DNA of 64,000 nucleotides from Didymella arachidicola (GCA_016630955.3 CM049997.1:558001-622000), one strand, 5' to 3'. Positions 31,964 through 44,302 are shown, counted from the first letter of the stretch. Program-made: numbers and translations. Notes: generated by a model from the letters alone, not told the origin.

Positions 31964-33606
31964 ATGTCTCTCGTCGACGAGAAGGCCGGCATTACCGAGA
32001 TCGAGCGCGTCGACTCTGCCGAGTCTAAGCTCAACAATGATCGCATCAACTCCTTCACTCCTGAGGAGCAGAAGAAGATCATCCGCAAGGTCGATCTTCG
32101 CTTGATCCCCACTCTCGGCTTCATGTACTGTGTGTCCCTCATGGATAGGACCAACTTGGGCGTCGCCATGGTTGCTGGTATGGGCACCGATCTCAAGCTC
32201 ACCGGCGAACGTTACAGCATCATCGTCTTGCTGTTCTTCATCACATACGTCGCCCTGCAGCCTCCTGCCACCGTCATCCTCCGCAAACTCGGTCCCCGCA
32301 TCTTCTTGCCTTCAATTGTCATCATCTGGGGAGCTGTTATGATCTGCTTCGGTTTCGTCAAGGAGTGGCACACTCTCATCCCTCTTCGTCTGATTCTCGG
32401 TATCTTCGAGGCTGGTTTCTTCCCCGGCTCAGGTAAGTGTACCAGATGGATAGGTATATATATAGAAGGTTAGCTGACACTCCGTTTAGCTTACCTGCTT
32501 TCCTGCTGGTACCAGCGCTACGAGCTCCAGAAGCGAAACACTATCTTCTACCTCATCGGTATGCTGTCGTCTGCTTTCTCCGGTATTCTCGGCTACCTGT
32601 TCTCCCTGCTCCAGGGTCACGGTATTCAGGCTGCTCCCTGGCTCGGTGTCCACCACGGTCCCACCAAGGCCAAGCCCACTACTCCTGTCTCCTTCGGCCC
32701 CGGTCTCTCTGGCTGGCGGTGGATCTTCATCCTTCAGGGTGTCATCACTGTGGTCATCGGTTTCATTGGATGGTACTTCATCGTCGACTTCCCTGAGCTT
32801 GCTCACAAGCCTGGCATGAGCAAGAAATTCCTGAATAAGGCTGAGGTTGACTTCATCGTCGCTCGTATCGAGAAGGACCGCCACGATGCTCTCCCTGAGG
32901 AATTTAACATTAGCAAGTACTTGAAGAACGCCCTTGATCTCAAGGTGTGGGGCTTTGCCTTTATCTTCATGCTCACTACCACCATGACCTACGCCATTGC
33001 ATACTTTCTGCCCATCATTCTCAAGGACGGTATGGGTTTCAGCACTGCTGCTTCCAACTGCCTTATCGCTCCCCCTTACATCTTTGCTGCATTCGTAATG
33101 CTTGGCTTTGCCTGGCTCGGTGATAAATAGTAAGTGCTGCCACCCTTCTACACACTTCTGGAGGTGCTAATCTCACTAGTCATGTTCGATCTGTTTGGGT
33201 CATCGCCAACGGTGTCATTGCGCTCATTGGTCTGCCCATGATCGGGTTTTCCGACAACGTCGGTGTCCGCTACACCGGCGTGTTCCTTGCCACTGCTGCA
33301 GCCAACGCCAACGTCCCTGCTGTTCTTACATGGCAAGCAAACAACATCCGTGGCCAATGGAAGCGTGCTCTTTGCTCTGCCACCCTCGTCGGTGCTGGTG
33401 GTATCGGTGGAATAGTAGGCGGGACCGTCTTCAGAACGCAGGACAAGCCTCACTATCTTCCTGGCATCACTGCGTGCACGATTGCCGCTGGTCTTATCGT
33501 TGTCACCGCTTTGCTTCTAGACCTCAAGTTCTGGAGGGCCAACAAGCGCGCTGCGGCTGGTGGCAAGATCATTGAGGGCCTTGAAGGTTTCAGGTACACA
33601 TTGTAA
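31964..33606 (+). CDS. MFS permease of the allantoate/anion-cation symporter (Dal5) family
   Basis: Three exons (31964-32432, 32490-33129, 33180-33606; introns 57 and 50 nt) give 511 residues. Family landmarks are RKVDLRLIPTLGFMYCVSLMDRTNLGVA in the first helix region, LRLILGIFEAGFFPG, WYQRYELQKRN, GLSGWRWIFILQG after helix 5/6, and the late AANVPAVLTWQANNI with KRAL. About twelve hydrophobic segments are visible, so it is a plasma-membrane carrier, probably of an organic anion such as allantoate, a vitamin or a dipeptide; substrate cannot be assigned. Codon use is strongly biased (CTC, GTC, ATC), suggesting high expression. Confidence 0.92.
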
Positions 33607-35461
33607 TTGGTAATGTCATGGTCTTAATGTAGCTGTGTGACGCAGTAGACCACTATGAACACAATTTCACTTCGATTGACACCCGGTTTCTCAAAATATG
33701 TTTTCTGCTCAGCATAGTGATCGATTCAAAATGAACATTTTTAATACTCCGCTGCCAGTTCTGGTCAATTCATTGTACACTGACTTTTCGAGCGACACGG
33801 CTAGACTGGCGAATGGGTTGGGGTTGGGTCGCGTTGGGTCGCGTCACGTGCAACCCAGCCTTGACCCGATATGCTTAGGGCTAAGTTTTCATCGCACAGA
33901 CCGGGGGTTGGGTTAAGGTTAGGTTGCCTTTTTGCCACCTGTTTTCTAAGGATACTTGCTGTGTACGAAGATTTTCTGAGGAATCACCTCCGCGTGCACG
34001 GGCGCCGAACATGATTCCTCAAAAGAAACGGGATTCTTCGTAGACAGAGTACCTTAAACCTAACTACTACCTAGGTCCGTGTGACCTCAACCTAACCCCG
34101 ACCCAACCCGGAGGTATACCTACCCATTCGCCAGTCTAGACACGGCCAAGATCACTCGTACTGGGCCCTACCCGCTGCAACGCTCTGCACAACCAACCCT
34201 GCGACTGAAGGTATACCAAGCGGGCGAAAATTAGGTCTAGGAATTCATAATCTCGTGAGGAGTCGGGAATTCAAGCCACAGTCCCGAAGTAACTTGAGCT
34301 GACCTCCTCGAATCTTCCACTCGTGCACACGAAAATGACAGAACCTTGAGAGCAACGTCAGCGTCTCGTAAATCAAACCATCCCGCCCACAGTATTGAGA
34401 CCGCAACCTAGACATCTAGGGCATAAGCACGCTCTGCAAGTATCAACCAGACTATTGACCCGTACAAATGCAGCTACTCTGACGTTCAAGAAGTACTCAT
34501 AACGCATCTCTTCCAAACTCTACAGGGTCCGCACAATATGATAATCACCAGAACACGGATCAATCGATGGCGAAGCATCGCTTCCTAGGCATGTGCATCA
34601 CTATTCGCCAAAAGGCGGACCTCCCAATTGGCGAGATAGAGATGCGCCAACTCACGCATAATGCCATTTTGGTATTCAGTTGAATCTACTACACGACACG
34701 AAAAGGCTATATATCCCCACGTGAGGTCCGCAGAGCAATGCTGAGATGTAACGTATATCCAAGTATATCTGCGCCATCGTCAGGCGGACCGTGATAAGCC
34801 GACCATCGTCCCAACTTGGGGCAAGTGCTCCATTTGGCCTGAAGGCAGAGAAAGCCTTTTTACCCAGGTACCAAAGATCCCATGATTCAATAGCTTCCCC
34901 TTCTGGAGTCTGCTTTATTGCCCTCTTCTCCTCGCTGGCGAGGGTCCGCAGTGCAGCCGTTTTGACATATACCTGTACATTGAATGAGACACCGAGAGGG
35001 AAGCGACCCTCCGGCTTGCGCGTCATTTCGGAGTGACAAGCGCGGTAGCAAATACAACCTCACTGGTAGCGGTTGTTGACTTGGCAGTCGAAGCAGGAGC
35101 GTTGAGATTCGTTACGTACTACCTCGTGAAGATACCCTACAGGAGTACGCAGACTAAGCAATACTCTCCCCGACGGCGACTCGAGAGCCAGCTCGATTGC
35201 ATGCCCTTTTCGATGTCGACAGAGGTTGGTCGATAGCGTGTCACACATGTGCCCCAGCGGACTGCATATACAAATCTATTATCTTGTTCTTGGTAGGGCT
35301 CATAGCCATACCGGCATTGACCGCGACTGCTGCCCGACAACAGTAGGCCGAACGCTTCAGTCGAACATCTGCCTTACAACCTAGGTGCAGTATACCTAAT
35401 ACCCTGTGATGGACCCAAATCCTAAACGCCAGTGCCTATCCTAGAATTTGAGGCATACAGC
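33607..35461. other. Intergenic region containing a foldback element
   Basis: Apart from the 339-bp foldback repeat (33801-34139) no gene is well supported. A 116-codon minus-strand frame at 34676-35026 (starting MTRKPEGRFPLG, containing ESWDLWYLGKKAF) reads a little like protein but has no recognisable domain or intron partner, so I leave it as a weak possibility. Confidence 0.45.
33801..34139. repeat. Foldback/MITE element with 6-bp target duplication
   Basis: Perfect 18-bp inverted ends CTAGACTGGCGAATGGGT, flanked by the direct repeat ACACGG at 33795-33800 and 34140-34145. The arms continue as imperfect inverted GGGTTGGGTCG-rich repeats. Around the centre a second inverted pair occurs (TACGAAGATTTTCTGAGGAA against TTCCTCAAAAGAAACGGGATTCTTCGTA broken by mismatches). 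No coding capacity. Confidence 0.78.
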
Positions 35462-37848
35462 CTACACGCCCACCCTTGATAACGGTGGTAGCGCGTTGGG
35501 ATTCGGTTCGTACCGCTCCATGTCCTCATCATCCTCGTCAGAGTCCATCTCGTCTCGTCTCTCCTCCTCGATATCCATCATATCCTCGTCCTCATCATCG
35601 CTCCTCTCTTCGATATCCTCAGCATAGCGCTGACCCCGTGTTCTCAAGCTAGCTCCACTCTTGCCGTTCTCCCAGCGATCGAGGCGGCGGAGTGCTCTCC
35701 CGACCATCTTAGCGCGGTAGTAAGCCTCCTCACCGTGGTCATTGATCTCCCCTCCGAAGTTCAGAGGTACAAGACCAGCAGGCATAGGTGGCGGGGTGCT
35801 GGTGCCATGTTCGTCGCCGTTGTGGCCGGGGTCATTGTTATCTTCGTCTGTGTCATAGCCATCAGCCGTGCCTTTGCACCGGATCCAGGCGCGCATGAAA
35901 GGGTTTGCATTGCGGCGACGCCGTGAAGCAGCTTTGTACTCAAGACGCAGGCCGCGATCAAGAATCACATCGACACGTCGCCGACGGTACTGTTCAACAG
36001 CTAGCTGGTGTTGGGTAAGAGGACGAGTGCGTTTGTGTGCTGGATCTGATCCGTTCAAAGGCAAATAGAAGCCATGTGGCCCAGAGAATGTAGGTGCATT
36101 GCCTGATGGCGATTGTCCATCTTGAGACGCATTTGCGTCCAGCTTCGACCTGAAGCTACGCGGCCCTCCTGTACCAGTCTTTGCTCGTGACCAATTGCTG
36201 CGACCAGGACCTTTGCTGGGAGCTGGTGTAGACATTGGCGCATCATCGTTGAGAAGTGTATTGATTCGCATGTTCGGGGTAGCCTTAGCGGGTGGCGAAA
36301 CTGAGCGTGTACGGTCTGTATCTGACGGGTAATCTCGCTCGAGGATTGACTTGCTGAGCTTCCCGCGACCTTTGACGGATCCTATTCTGTCAGCGATCCT
36401 ATCCAGACGTATGGGGATGTTGCTTACCATTCGGTGTAGATTGCCTGTCCCTGCTAGGAGTCGAGGCTCCGTCGTCTGCGACTACAGAAAACACTGGGTT
36501 CTGGTTGAAGACTAAGTATTTGTCAGAATAAATTCCGAGTTCGCCACTCTCGTGAGGTCGGCCACGCATGAGGGCGTGTTAGGAACAGTACTGCAGCGGG
36601 CATGTTAAGTAGAGGCACCGGAATAATAGTGCTTACCCTTCTTGTTTGTCCTCTTTGGTCCCGTAACAACAGGAGCCATATCACTAGCCAGTATAGCTAT
36701 CCTCTCCTTGCGCTTGATCTCGCCGAAGTTCTTCTCATCGTTAGTGTCCACATTCTCTGCGAGCTCTTGTTCGGGAGTCAAGAAGTCAAACGCCGGACAC
36801 TTGATGGGAAACTCCGCTGTTGCTGGGTCGTCGGCCGGACCGAATTGGCCTGGTCCAAAAGGGTTCTCTTCTGCAGCCTTCTTGGAGAAGTCGCTCTCGA
36901 GGTACCACCACATGAGCCACAGGAACGCGGTTGCCCTACTTCTGCTACTCAAGTTCGATCGCATGACGAGGTCGAAGAAGTCGCGCGGTGGGAAGAAGTG
37001 TAGCTCTGATATCTTTGGCGCATACTGGCTAAGAACGAAAATCAGGTTGACTGGATTTGTCCTTGGTACAGGCGCTGCCATGATCTCTTCGATTGTGCTG
37101 GGCTGCTCCTGGTCTTCAGTCGCTCCCTTGAGTATAGACTTCAACCGCGGTGCATCCTGCAGTTGTTTGTAGGCGTTTGGATCTTGGTGGGCTTGGAGGG
37201 AGGGGATCGAGTGGTACGTTCGCAGTTGTGCTCGCATCTCAGGGAAAACTGGATAATATTGTCAGCTCATTGCAACAACTACAACGCGGATGTCCCACAA
37301 TTGAGCGTGGTGTTCATGCGCCCAACGTTGACCAGCAGACACACCATGGCCATGTTGATGGCAGCCGGGCGCTCCGTCAAGAGCTTGTCCTTGAGAATCT
37401 TGCTACACTTGCTGCTTTTCGCCATAGCATCTAGGTAGATGTCTGCAAATGTGTGTCCGCCTGACTTGTCTGACTGCTTGGTGAATGCGCGCGTGTCGTC
37501 CTCGAAGACAAGCTTGAGGAAATCGTACTGGATGTCCTTGCGCCACAGCGGTATGCCATCGTCCTTCTTCAGGTGCTTGATCTTGTTGCCGCTATAGACG
37601 GACGATACACTGCCGTTGGCATTGCGCCGTGTGGTGGTTGTGGTTGCTGTGTAGTGTGGTGTGGCATCAGGGTCGGTGGCTGTCTTGGAGCCGTCTTGCG
37701 ACTGCGCTGCAGCTTCGCTGTCATCAGGGACGGGCGTATTCGTTGCTGATGGTGATGGCTTTGCTTCGTCCATGCTGGGATCTGCTGCGAGAATGTGTCG
37801 CAAGCTGTTCCTGGAGTCGGGCTCTGTAGGCGGCGCGCTCGCTTCCAT
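35462..37848 (-). CDS. IES1: INO80 chromatin-remodelling complex subunit Ies1
   Basis: Four exons (37848-37299, 37248-36637, 36511-36428, 36381-35462) give 721 residues. The conserved core reads SVYSGNKIKHLKKDDGIPLWRKDIQ, FADIYLDAMAKSSK, MAMVCLLVNVGRMNTTLNFFPEMRAQLRTYH, KQLQDAPRLKSILKG, VPRTNPVNLIFVLSQYAPK and FLWLMWWYLESDF, the signature of fungal Ies1. The first intron has a weak GTGGGA donor, but splicing it restores TLNFFPEM exactly. The second half is basic then acidic, ending in Asp/Glu-rich repeats. A nuclear subunit of the ATP-dependent nucleosome remodeller. The second intron (125 nt) is long for this window and might hide a small exon. Confidence 0.88.
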
Positions 37849-39083
37849 GGCTACGGTCGCGCTCGCCGCTGGTCGTGCAAGGTTTCAAAAGAGGTAAGGA
37901 CAAGTCACGTCGCGGGTCGCAGCTTCCCAGCGCTCAGTCGCAGGTGTCCGAGTTGATTGGAGCGAATCGCAAGGCCATGGATCAGGAACGCTGAGCAGCC
38001 TTGGAATGTCGACACGAGCCAAAGCTTCTTGCGCTAACAGATCCCTTGAATAAGCCGATCCATTTGCGGGTGCATCACGAACGCCCCGGATGCTCGGCCT
38101 ATGACGTGCGGCCGCTGAATTCTGGAGAACGCAATTTCGACAGCAACAACTCCGCACCACAACATCTGTAGCTTCTGCCTTCGATTCCGAGGGACTGATA
38201 TGCGTAACTCTCATTTGTAGATTGGGGTACCTAGGAACTGCTTACTCCACATGGGATCCTAACGGTACTTAGACGTAAGTCAGTAGACAACGGCACAGTG
38301 GAAGACTTTTTGAACGATCGCATGCATTCATAGGCCAAGCGAGTCTCAGCCCATGGTAGTCTATCTATCTAGTTAATCATCTGCTTGAAACTGCGCTTTA
38401 GATGAATCCCTTGCCCAAGTCATAACCGACACCACAGATCCAGGGGTATTTCCTTCGCTTAAGCCTTCTTCGTAAAGGCTCATCAGAAAAGGGTATTTGA
38501 CCCTCGAGAACGCCATCTATGTGCGAGACTAACCAGCAAAAACTTTTTCATCGTCAAGGTGTATCGCGTGATGCTCTCCAGTGTTGAGAGCTATGCGACG
38601 GGAGACAACGAAGAAGTGTCGCCGTGGGGTATGACCAGGGAAAGGAACGCTTTTTTCGTATGAAATAACAAAACAAGTCGCCCGGCGTGGAATGTCCGGA
38701 AAACGAGATCTATGGATCCCCAAGCAGCATGTTTTGCAAGAAGAGCGAAGACATAAAATGTTCGTAATGCATGCCTCCAAAGGAAAGGCAGATGGCTCTG
38801 CCATTCATGCTCGAGCTCGACGCACAATCGTCAGGTGGGTATCGTGATGCAGCGAAGCTCGAAAACAGGCAGATCCGCAGTAAACACTCGCTGTCTATAT
38901 GCTGGTTGGGGTATGAGATTCCGGAATCCGTGTCGTTCCGAAGTGACCGAGAAGGGACTCGCAAGGAGATACTCGAAACAGGAAGGAAATCGCAAAAATG
39001 TATCGCCTGTCGTTGCGGCACGACGGTCCAGGGTATCAAATCGGTCCTAGAGAGGCATCGTCGTGCGGCGTAGAATGGCAGAT
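37849..39083. other. Intergenic region between IES1 and DED1
   Basis: It contains the IES1 promoter and the DED1 3' UTR, both genes being on the minus strand. Several overlapping 70-130-codon frames exist near 38530-39090 but none has a domain. Confidence 0.5.
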
Positions 39084-41254
39084 TTACCACCAAGAGTTGC
39101 CACCAGGGCCAGAGGGGTTGCCATAGCCACCACCGCCGTAGCCACCACCGCCCATGGGGGGAGGGGGACCGCCGTAGCTGGGAGCGCCGCCGGCACCGCC
39201 TCCGTAGCCGCCACCACTGAAGCCGCCCTGAGGTGGGCCTCCCCAGCCGCCAGCGTTGCCGCCGAAGCCGCCACCGCCGCCCATACGACGAACATCGCGG
39301 GTAGCAGCGTTGCCGCGACCACGACCACCACCACGGCCACCACGGCCGCCGCCACCGAAGCCAGAGCCCTCACGAGCGATGGACTCGAGGAACTGAGGGA
39401 TTTCCTGATTAGCCTCCTTGAGGAGGTCGATGAGGTCGCGGACAACACCACGGTTGCCTCGGTTGAAGAAAGCAGTGGCAATACCAGTGTTTCCTGCACG
39501 TCCGGTACGACCGATGCGGTGGACGTAGTCGTCGATGTCTGTGGGAAGATCGTAGTTGACGACGTGAGTGACTGTAACATGTTAGGTACAATACCAGAGC
39601 ATGGAACAGTACATGAAGACTTACCGTTGGGGATATCAAGACCACGGGCAGCGACGGCAGTGGCAACGAGAATGGGGCAGCGTCCAGAACGGAACATTTC
39701 CAGCGCCTTCTCGCGCTCTCGCTGTGTGCGGTCACCGTGGATGGATGTAGCAGGGAAGCCCTGGTTGATCAGAAAGTCGGAGAGCGAGTCGGCCATGCGC
39801 TTGGTCTCGACGAAGATCAGGGACAGACCGGCGCCGTGAGTGTGGAGGATGTCGAGAAGCACAGAGCGCTTATCAATGTCCTCAACGTATTCAATCTTCT
39901 GAGTAATATTCTCAGATGTGGAACCAACACGACCGACGGAAAGGAAGATGTAATCCTTCAGGAAATCGCGAGCGAGCATCTGGATGTCGCGGGGGAAGGT
40001 GGCCGAAAACATGAGTGTCTGGCGGTCGGCGACCGAAGGCATGTCCTCACCTTCGACAATGCGGCGAATCTGAGGCTCGAAACCCATGTCCAACATGCGA
40101 TCAGCCTCGTCGAGAACAAGGTACTTAATATTCTGGAGGGAGATGCGACCACGCTCGATCAAATCGACGAGACGACCGGGGGTAGCAACGAGAAGATCGC
40201 AGCCGCGCTCGATCTGGCGAAGCTGGGAGCCAATGTCGGCACCACCGTAGACGACGCAAGGACGGACCCATGAACGGTAGGCGAACTTGCGGGACTCGTC
40301 GAAGATCTGGGAGACCAACTCGCGGGTAGGGGCGAGGATCAAGGAGGTGGGGTAAGCCTTGCGCTGACGTCCGTATCCGTGGCCACCGTTCTGGGCGGCA
40401 GGGGCGGCGGAGGGACCGTTCTTGAACGCCTGGGCGAGGATGGGAAACAAGAAACCACCAGTCTTACCAGAACCAGTCTGGGCACAGGCCATCAAGTCAC
40501 GACCGCCCATGACAATGGGGATCGAGTACTTCTGGACCGGAGTGGGGACCTTGTAGCCGGAGAGTTCGATGTTGCTCAGCAGGTGCTCATCGAGAGGAGG
40601 GTTTGTGAATCGGGTAACGGGCTCGGGAACGCCCTGGCCAGAGGCCTCGACCGGGATATCATCATACTTCTCGAAGTTGATACCAGTCTGTTGCTTCGAG
40701 GGGTCGTTGGGTACACCGTAGAGCTCACGCTCAACACGGGGGTTGGAAGGACCGGGGATGTGCTTGCCATCCTTCCACTGTCCATCACCAGAACCACGGG
40801 CTGAACCGCCGCCGCCTCCACCTGGTTTGCCGTAAGCATTTGGGTCGAATTTGCTGGGTTGTGTAGCACCCCAGCCTGCGTCATTAGGGGTATATCTACC
40901 TTGTCGGGGGGTGAAATTGGGAGCGCTAGCCCAGTTACCACCGCCTCCGCCGTTCATGGGCGGAGGAGGACCACCGTAGCCGCGACTAGAGTTCGTTAGC
41001 AAATGGGTTTTCAAAGGGATGTTATCATCGTACCCGCCCTGCTGAGGGGCACCGCCCCAGGCGCCGTTGGCAGGGCCAGGACCGCCGCCGTTCATGGGGG
41101 GAGGTCCGTTGTTCATGGGAGGCGGACCGCCGCCGCGACCGCGAAGGTGAGGAGGAATGTAGGCAGAGCGTTCCTGGTGACCGAAGCCGTTCTGCTGAGG
41201 AGCGTGCTGGGAGTCGTTCAGGTTAAGACGACCCATGTCGAGTTGTTCAGCCAT
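39084..41254 (-). CDS. DED1: ATP-dependent DEAD-box RNA helicase Ded1
   Basis: Two exons (41254-39625, 39571-39084; 53-nt intron) give 705 residues. The N-terminus holds a conserved SAYIPPHLRGRG motif and Gly/Pro-rich sequence. Helicase motifs in order: Q motif near GYKVPTPVQKYSIP, AQTGSGKT (I), PTRELV (Ia), TPGRL, VLDEADRML (II), SAT (III), IFVETKR (IV), HGDRTQ, VATAVAARGLDI and, after the intron, HRIGRTGRAG (VI). The C-terminus is RGG/FGG-rich and ends GGNSWW, the Ded1/DDX3 hallmark. Cytoplasmic helicase that unwinds 5' UTRs during translation initiation. The ATG at 41254 (MAEQLDMGRL) is preferred over an upstream in-frame Met. Confidence 0.95.
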
Positions 41255-42028
41255 GATGAAGATTGGATTACGAAGATCGCTTATCGGACTCGATGTCGTA
41301 GTCAAGTATCGCAAAGTACGGACTCAAAGACTTTTGGCTGGCTCGGCAGTGAGCGACAGACAAAAATTGATGGACGTCTGAGTGACGAAAGTGTAGTCGT
41401 AGGCAGAAACGCGCCTGAAACTCGCTGAGCAGGAACGAGGTAACGCCTCTTTCCTGAAAAACGAGAATGAAAGGAGAGTGAAGACCAAAAGAGGGACTTC
41501 ACAGAAACTGTGTTGTTGGAAATCGTGCAATACACGCAAGTTGTTGTTTAGAGGGTTGGGGAAGGAGCGAGGGCCAGCACTGATAAATTTGAAAGCCCTG
41601 AGCAAAGGCGGGCTGCGCTAAGGGCGCTTTGACCCTCGCCTCTCTCGCTGAGTGGCAACCTTGTCGGTGAAAATGGGCGGTGAACGTCACAGGCACGCCA
41701 TGTCACTGGTTACTCAACATCTCGCTCCGGCTTGCAGCGAGAGACGACGTTGTCAGACATTTTGTTATCGTGGAGCGGCCAGAAAGCGGCCGGCTGGGGG
41801 AGCCATTTGCGCTTACTCTATCTAGGTCACGGTTACGTGCTCGCACAGGGCAACCTCGCCAGATCTACGCTACGGCCCAGAGCAAGCACATGCTTGCTTA
41901 CATGAGGTTCTCCACACACCCGCAGGTCACACACGACTTGCGCAGTTGCAACAGTCTCTATATCACACACAGTCCTTCGTCGCCACATCTAACAGTAATG
42001 AGCGCTTGTTCATTTCGTCATATCTTTT
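41255..42028. other. DED1 promoter region
   Basis: No gene is supported; it holds the DED1 promoter/5' leader and the 3' UTR of the cyclophilin gene on the same strand. Confidence 0.5.
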
Positions 42029-43247
42029 CTACGCCATGCTCTTCTGCTTAAACCCACCGGAGGTGCTGGCACCTCCACGCGAGCGTAAAAAAAGAGCGCA
42101 AACTGCGACAATAGTGCCAATGAAGAAAAGCTTTTGACCCCAAGACAGACCCTCCGCTGCGACGGCTGAGCCAGGAATGGCGGGGATGGGAATTTTGCTG
42201 CCCGGGCTGGTGGCAGGAGTAGTTGCGACATCAACGTTGCCGGCGGTCTTGTCTGCGGTGATATCGAGTTCGGTGCCATCATCGCCTGCGGTGCCGTACA
42301 AATCTTGAACAAGGAAATATCAGCAGCTCTCCTGCATGTTGCCTGCGACGTTGCTGGCTTAGAGTTCCGCGTGAATACCTTCCGCTGGGACCTCGAGCTC
42401 TCCGCTCTTGGCAATCTTGACTGTCTTGACAGGCTTGTCACCGGAGCCCTTGGGCACATTCTCGATCTTCTCGACGATGTCATAGCCCTCGAGGACTTCG
42501 CCGAAGACGACGTGGCGACCATCAAGCCAGCTAGTGATGACGGTGGTAATGAAGAATTGTGAGCCTAGAGCGAGTCAGTAAGTGTTTGGAGTTTGACTGC
42601 GCTACAATGTGACCTACCGTTGGTGTCCTTGCCGCTATTGGCCATGCTCAAGAGACCCTTACGGGTGTGCTTGAGCTTAAAGTTCTCATCAGGGAACTTG
42701 GCGCCGTAGATGGACTTGCCGCCTGTACCATCTCCTTTCGTGAAATCTCTTGAAGGGGTTAGTTGAAATCTTAAAAGTGTGTCAAGTTCACCTACCCTCC
42801 CTGAATCATGAACTGCTTGATAACGCGGTGGAAGGTGGAGCCCTCGTAGCCGAAGCCCTTCTCGCCAGTAGCAAGGGCACGGAAGTTCTCAGCAGTCTTC
42901 GGGACGGTCTTGCCGTAGAGACCGATTGTGATGCGACCGAGCTCCTCTTCGCCGTGGACTATGTCGAAGTAAACCTGTTGCTGTTAGCTTGTAATTGATT
43001 GGAGCTGCGGTGCAAGCCATGAAGCGTTTCTGAGCGTTGTAGCTAACCCAGTGTGTTGTGGTCGCTCAATTGACCAACACAAATCACCAGGTAGCCACAA
43101 TTCTTCTCACGCCCAAGGAGTGAGCTCTCAGCATACCTTGTGGGTGATCTTGGGACCCTTGGTAGCCTCAGCGGACTGGGCAAAGAAGACGAAGGTGACC
43201 GAGAGGATCAGAAGCGCCGAGACGACGAGTCTCTGAAGGGAAATCAT
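42029..43247 (-). CDS. CYPB: Secretory-pathway cyclophilin B (peptidyl-prolyl isomerase) with alternative C-terminus
   Basis: Exons 43247-43137, 42974-42796, 42748-42618, 42564-42379 and 42303-42029 give 293 residues: a signal peptide (LVVSALLILSVTFVFFA), the cyclophilin domain (FRALATGEKG, FHRVIKQFMIQGGDF, SQFFITT, WLDGRHVVFG) and a tail with one membrane segment (KLFFIGTIVAVCALFL) near the end. It catalyses proline isomerisation during folding in the ER. If the last intron (42378-42304, GTATTC donor) is kept, translation stops at 42359 after 208 residues, ending HAEL, an HDEL-like ER-retention sequence. Both forms are fully in frame. I annotate the longer, but either may be the main product. 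Confidence 0.88.
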
Positions 43248-43490
43248 GATGCCTAATTTGCCTCTTCTGTTGGGAGAGGAGGTTGCGGGGTTAAGTAGGC
43301 GTCGAGTCCCTGGTATGGGAGGAACCTTTGTTTCCGAGACGTGGTCCTTAGGCGCTTAGCGTGAAACGGTACTGGGGCCGGTCGGTCTCCCGGAGTGTGG
43401 CCGGCAGCTTTCGAGATTCGCGATCCTCGTGCAGGAACGGTTACAGAACTTCAACACCACGCAAATAGCTGCCTGAGGACTGTCGGTGCC
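43248..43490. promoter_or_regulatory. Bidirectional promoter, cyclophilin B / mitochondrial uS13
   Basis: The two start codons are 243 bp apart and point outward, so one short region must serve both genes. No TATA box is obvious. Confidence 0.55.
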
Positions 43491-43982
43491 ATGGTGAGTG
43501 TGCAATTGGAGTGTCAGGTGGATGCGCTGACGGTCTCTAGGTGTTTATCAACGGTTTCAGCTTCACAGAAGCGACACTTGTCAAAGTATGTGCAGCACCT
43601 CCGCCCGCCGCATCAGGCGTATCGAGCGCATCGCGAATCTGACGCCCTGCAGCGCTCGCTCGAGAGCTTCTTTGGCATCGGTCCCAAGGTTTCGCAAAAG
43701 ATCATGGCCAAGTTCCACATCCACCCTTGGGCCAAGGTGGGCGCGTTAAAGAACGCAACCGTCATGGACCTCACAGCAGAGCTATCAACAATGAAAATCG
43801 AAAACGACGCACGGCGAGAAGTACAAGACAACATCAGACGGTTGAAGGACATGGGCACATACAGGGGAAGGCGGCACGCTATGGGTCTGCCTGTACGAGG
43901 ACAGAGGACAAGAACACAGATCAATACAGCGCGAAAGCTGAACAAGGTGGAGCGCGGAGGCTCTGGGCGAGTGCAGATGTAA
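43491..43982 (+). CDS. SWS2: Mitochondrial small-subunit ribosomal protein uS13
   Basis: Three exons: 43491-43493 (ATG only), 43541-43585 and 43653-43982, coding 125 residues. After splicing the product begins MVFINGFSFTEATLVK, followed by FFGIGPKVSQKIMAKFHIHPWAKVG, a helix-turn-helix, NIRRLKDMGTYRGRRHAMGLPVRGQRTRT and a basic tail, the complete S13 fold that contacts 16S-like rRNA and tRNA in the small-subunit head. A first exon consisting of the start codon alone is notable; without splicing, the frame would begin with unrelated sequence. Introns are 47 and 67 nt with CTGAC branch sites. Confidence 0.93.
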   Translation: MVSVQLECQVDALTVSRCLSTVSASQKRHLSKYVQHLRPPHQAYRAHRESDALQRSLESFFGIGPKVSQKIMAKFHIHPWAKVGALKNATVMDLTAELSTMKIENDARREVQDNIRRLKDMGTYRGRRHAMGLPVRGQRTRTQINTARKLNKVERGGSGRVQM

Positions 43983-44302
43983 GGAGAAGGAGTTTATACC
44001 AGTGTATGATATTACTGTATATGGGGCATGGGACGGCGTCAACGATCCAATACAAAAGAACTTTCTCAACATTATTTTGGGGTGCAGTAAAGTACGAGAA
44101 ACGAAAATACAGAGAATAGATGGGCAGTGTGGAAGATCTCGAGAGACAGATCCAGGACTCTAGTCATACCACACGTCCATTTCTGAAGCATCACAAATGC
44201 AGTTTCCACGAGAGGAAGGCACCGACGTTTTAGCGCGTCTGCCTGCTGACATGACTACTCACTCGATCACCCCAGACCACAGGAACTCTTGACTTCAACA
44301 AC
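43983..44302. other. Short intergenic region
   Basis: It holds the uS13 3' UTR and the leader of the monooxygenase gene. Nothing else seen. Confidence 0.45.

Noticed and set aside
39063..39839. 258-codon Ala/Thr-rich frame on the plus strand over DED1
   Set aside because: It is the antisense shadow of the Gly-rich Ded1 C-terminus; its composition follows from GGC/GGT codons read backwards.
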